A stretch of 64,000 bases of DNA from Polyangiaceae bacterium (lineage in GTDB: Bacteria; Myxococcota_A; Polyangia; Polyangiales; Polyangiaceae): the NCBI GenBank assembly GCA_013361525.1, contig JABFXY010000025.1, forward strand, positions 124,001 to 188,000, given 5' to 3'. A program made the translations under genes and the position numbers. The notes below the pieces were generated by a model, which did no database searches, was not told where the DNA came from, and saw only the letters and a program-made list of their open reading frames with translations. Positions 63,413 through 64,000 of the stretch are shown here, piece by piece; positions within the stretch are counted from its first letter, which is position 1; every line of letters starts with the position of its first letter.

Positions 63413-64000
63413 TCAAGGCACGAGCACGGTGCCGATCGATCCGGGCCGGGAGGCCTCTTCGAGCAGATCGTTCGGCCCGAGCTTGCCCAGGATGTGGACC
63501 TGCTTCGCGCCGGCCGCGATCGCACCGAAGGACTCTTCGAGCTTCGGGATCATCCCTTCGCGGACGATGCCGTCGCGGATGAGCGCGCGGCCCTCTTCGA
63601 CCGTGAGCCGTGCGATGCGGCTCGATGGATCTTTCACGTCGCGAAGCACGCCGCGTACGTCGCTCACGAGGAGCAGGCTCTTTGCCGACAGCTCGACGGC
63701 GACGCGCGTCGCGACGATGTCCGCGTTGATGTTGTAGACCTGGCCGTCTGCGCCGGCACCGAGGCACGCGAGCACAGGGACGTAACCGCGCTCGCACAAC
63801 ATCGCGAGCAGCTCTCGATCGACCGCGGTCACGTCCCCGACCAGGCCGAGATCGATCGGGTCCGGGCCGGCGCCCGAGTAGACGCGCGGCGGTCGCTTGT
63901 CGGCCGCGATGACACGCGCGCTCGCGCCGTGAAGCCCGACCGGTCGAGCGCCCGCGCGGAGCAGCGCTGCGCAGAGATCGACGTTGAGCTTGCCCGCGAC
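63413..64000 (-). CDS. argB: Acetylglutamate kinase, C-terminal part (5' end outside window)
   Basis: The frame is open to the right edge, giving 195 residues of the amino-acid kinase family. 'AGKLNVDLCAALLRAGARPVGLHGASARVI', 'IDLGLVGDVTAVD', 'VPVLACLGAGADGQVYNINADIVATRVAVEL', 'LLLVSDVRGVL' and 'REGMIPKLEESFGAIAAGAKQVHILG' match ArgB. It phosphorylates N-acetyl-L-glutamate in the second step of arginine biosynthesis. The N-terminal ATP/substrate-binding part is not in the window. Confidence 0.95.
   Translation of the reverse strand, partial: VAGKLNVDLCAALLRAGARPVGLHGASARVIAADKRPPRVYSGAGPDPIDLGLVGDVTAVDRELLAMLCERGYVPVLACLGAGADGQVYNINADIVATRVAVELSAKSLLLVSDVRGVLRDVKDPSSRIARLTVEEGRALIRDGIVREGMIPKLEESFGAIAAGAKQVHILGKLGPNDLLEEASRPGSIGTVLVP

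Overview
The window looks like a chromosomal segment of a myxobacterium, most likely of the Polyangiales/Sorangiineae type. The evidence is high G+C throughout, many secreted lipoproteins with Gly/Ser-rich linkers after the lipobox, RCC1-repeat lipoproteins, a MYXO-CTERM tail, a Myxo-type cysteine-rich repeat, a FHA-AAA+ activator, and a very large Ser/Thr kinase-histidine kinase hybrid. Housekeeping genes seen are rpsD, uvrA (class II form) and the 3' part of argB. I saw no tRNA, rRNA, CRISPR array, phage or intact insertion sequence. No gene-free stretch exceeds about 240 bases.

Layout. 1-3.7 kb: an AraC fragment, an NTF2-like/TetR pair with a palindromic operator, an RCC1 lipoprotein and a YecA/SEC-C protein. 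3.7-13.4 kb: a secreted phosphodiesterase/phosphatase-like enzyme, a MYXO-CTERM protein, several lipoproteins, a divergent AraC/NmrA pair and a second RCC1 lipoprotein. 13.4-18.7 kb: a palindromic repeat, an ECF sigma factor with a lipoprotein, uvrA and rpsD. 18.7-24.3 kb: a methyltransferase, then a translationally coupled operon of two RCC1 lipoproteins and a di-heme oxidoreductase behind a Fur-like box. 24.4-33.3 kb: a signalling block with a 1900-residue hybrid kinase, a response regulator, a LuxR-type regulator and a FHA-AAA+ activator. 33.3-40.1 kb: GFA-like, Nudix and HD proteins, then a ceramidase-like/phosphoesterase/CAP lipoprotein operon. 40.1-48.1 kb: an epimerase/LysR divergent pair, a cyclophilin lipoprotein, and a coupled P450-DUF3604-PpiC-HupE cassette. 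48.1-54.1 kb: a pectinacetylesterase-like lipoprotein divergent from a TetR/carotenoid-oxygenase pair with three identical-architecture operators, then a Spo0M-like protein. 54.2-64 kb: a three-cytochrome-domain membrane protein, two histidine kinases, an HTTM protein and argB.

How the genes work together. Much of the window is cell-surface and envelope biology (about a dozen lipoproteins) under local regulators: AraC, TetR, LysR, ECF and two-component proteins. Several operons are tightly coupled by ATGA, GTGA or TGATG stop/start overlaps. The two most unusual observations are the Fur-like box in front of the RCC1-RCC1-di-heme operon, and a ~135-bp palindromic repeat present twice (about 93% identical, inverted). 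Both repeat copies begin a few bases after the stop codon of a co-oriented gene, and one has rewritten the C-terminus of a carotenoid oxygenase.
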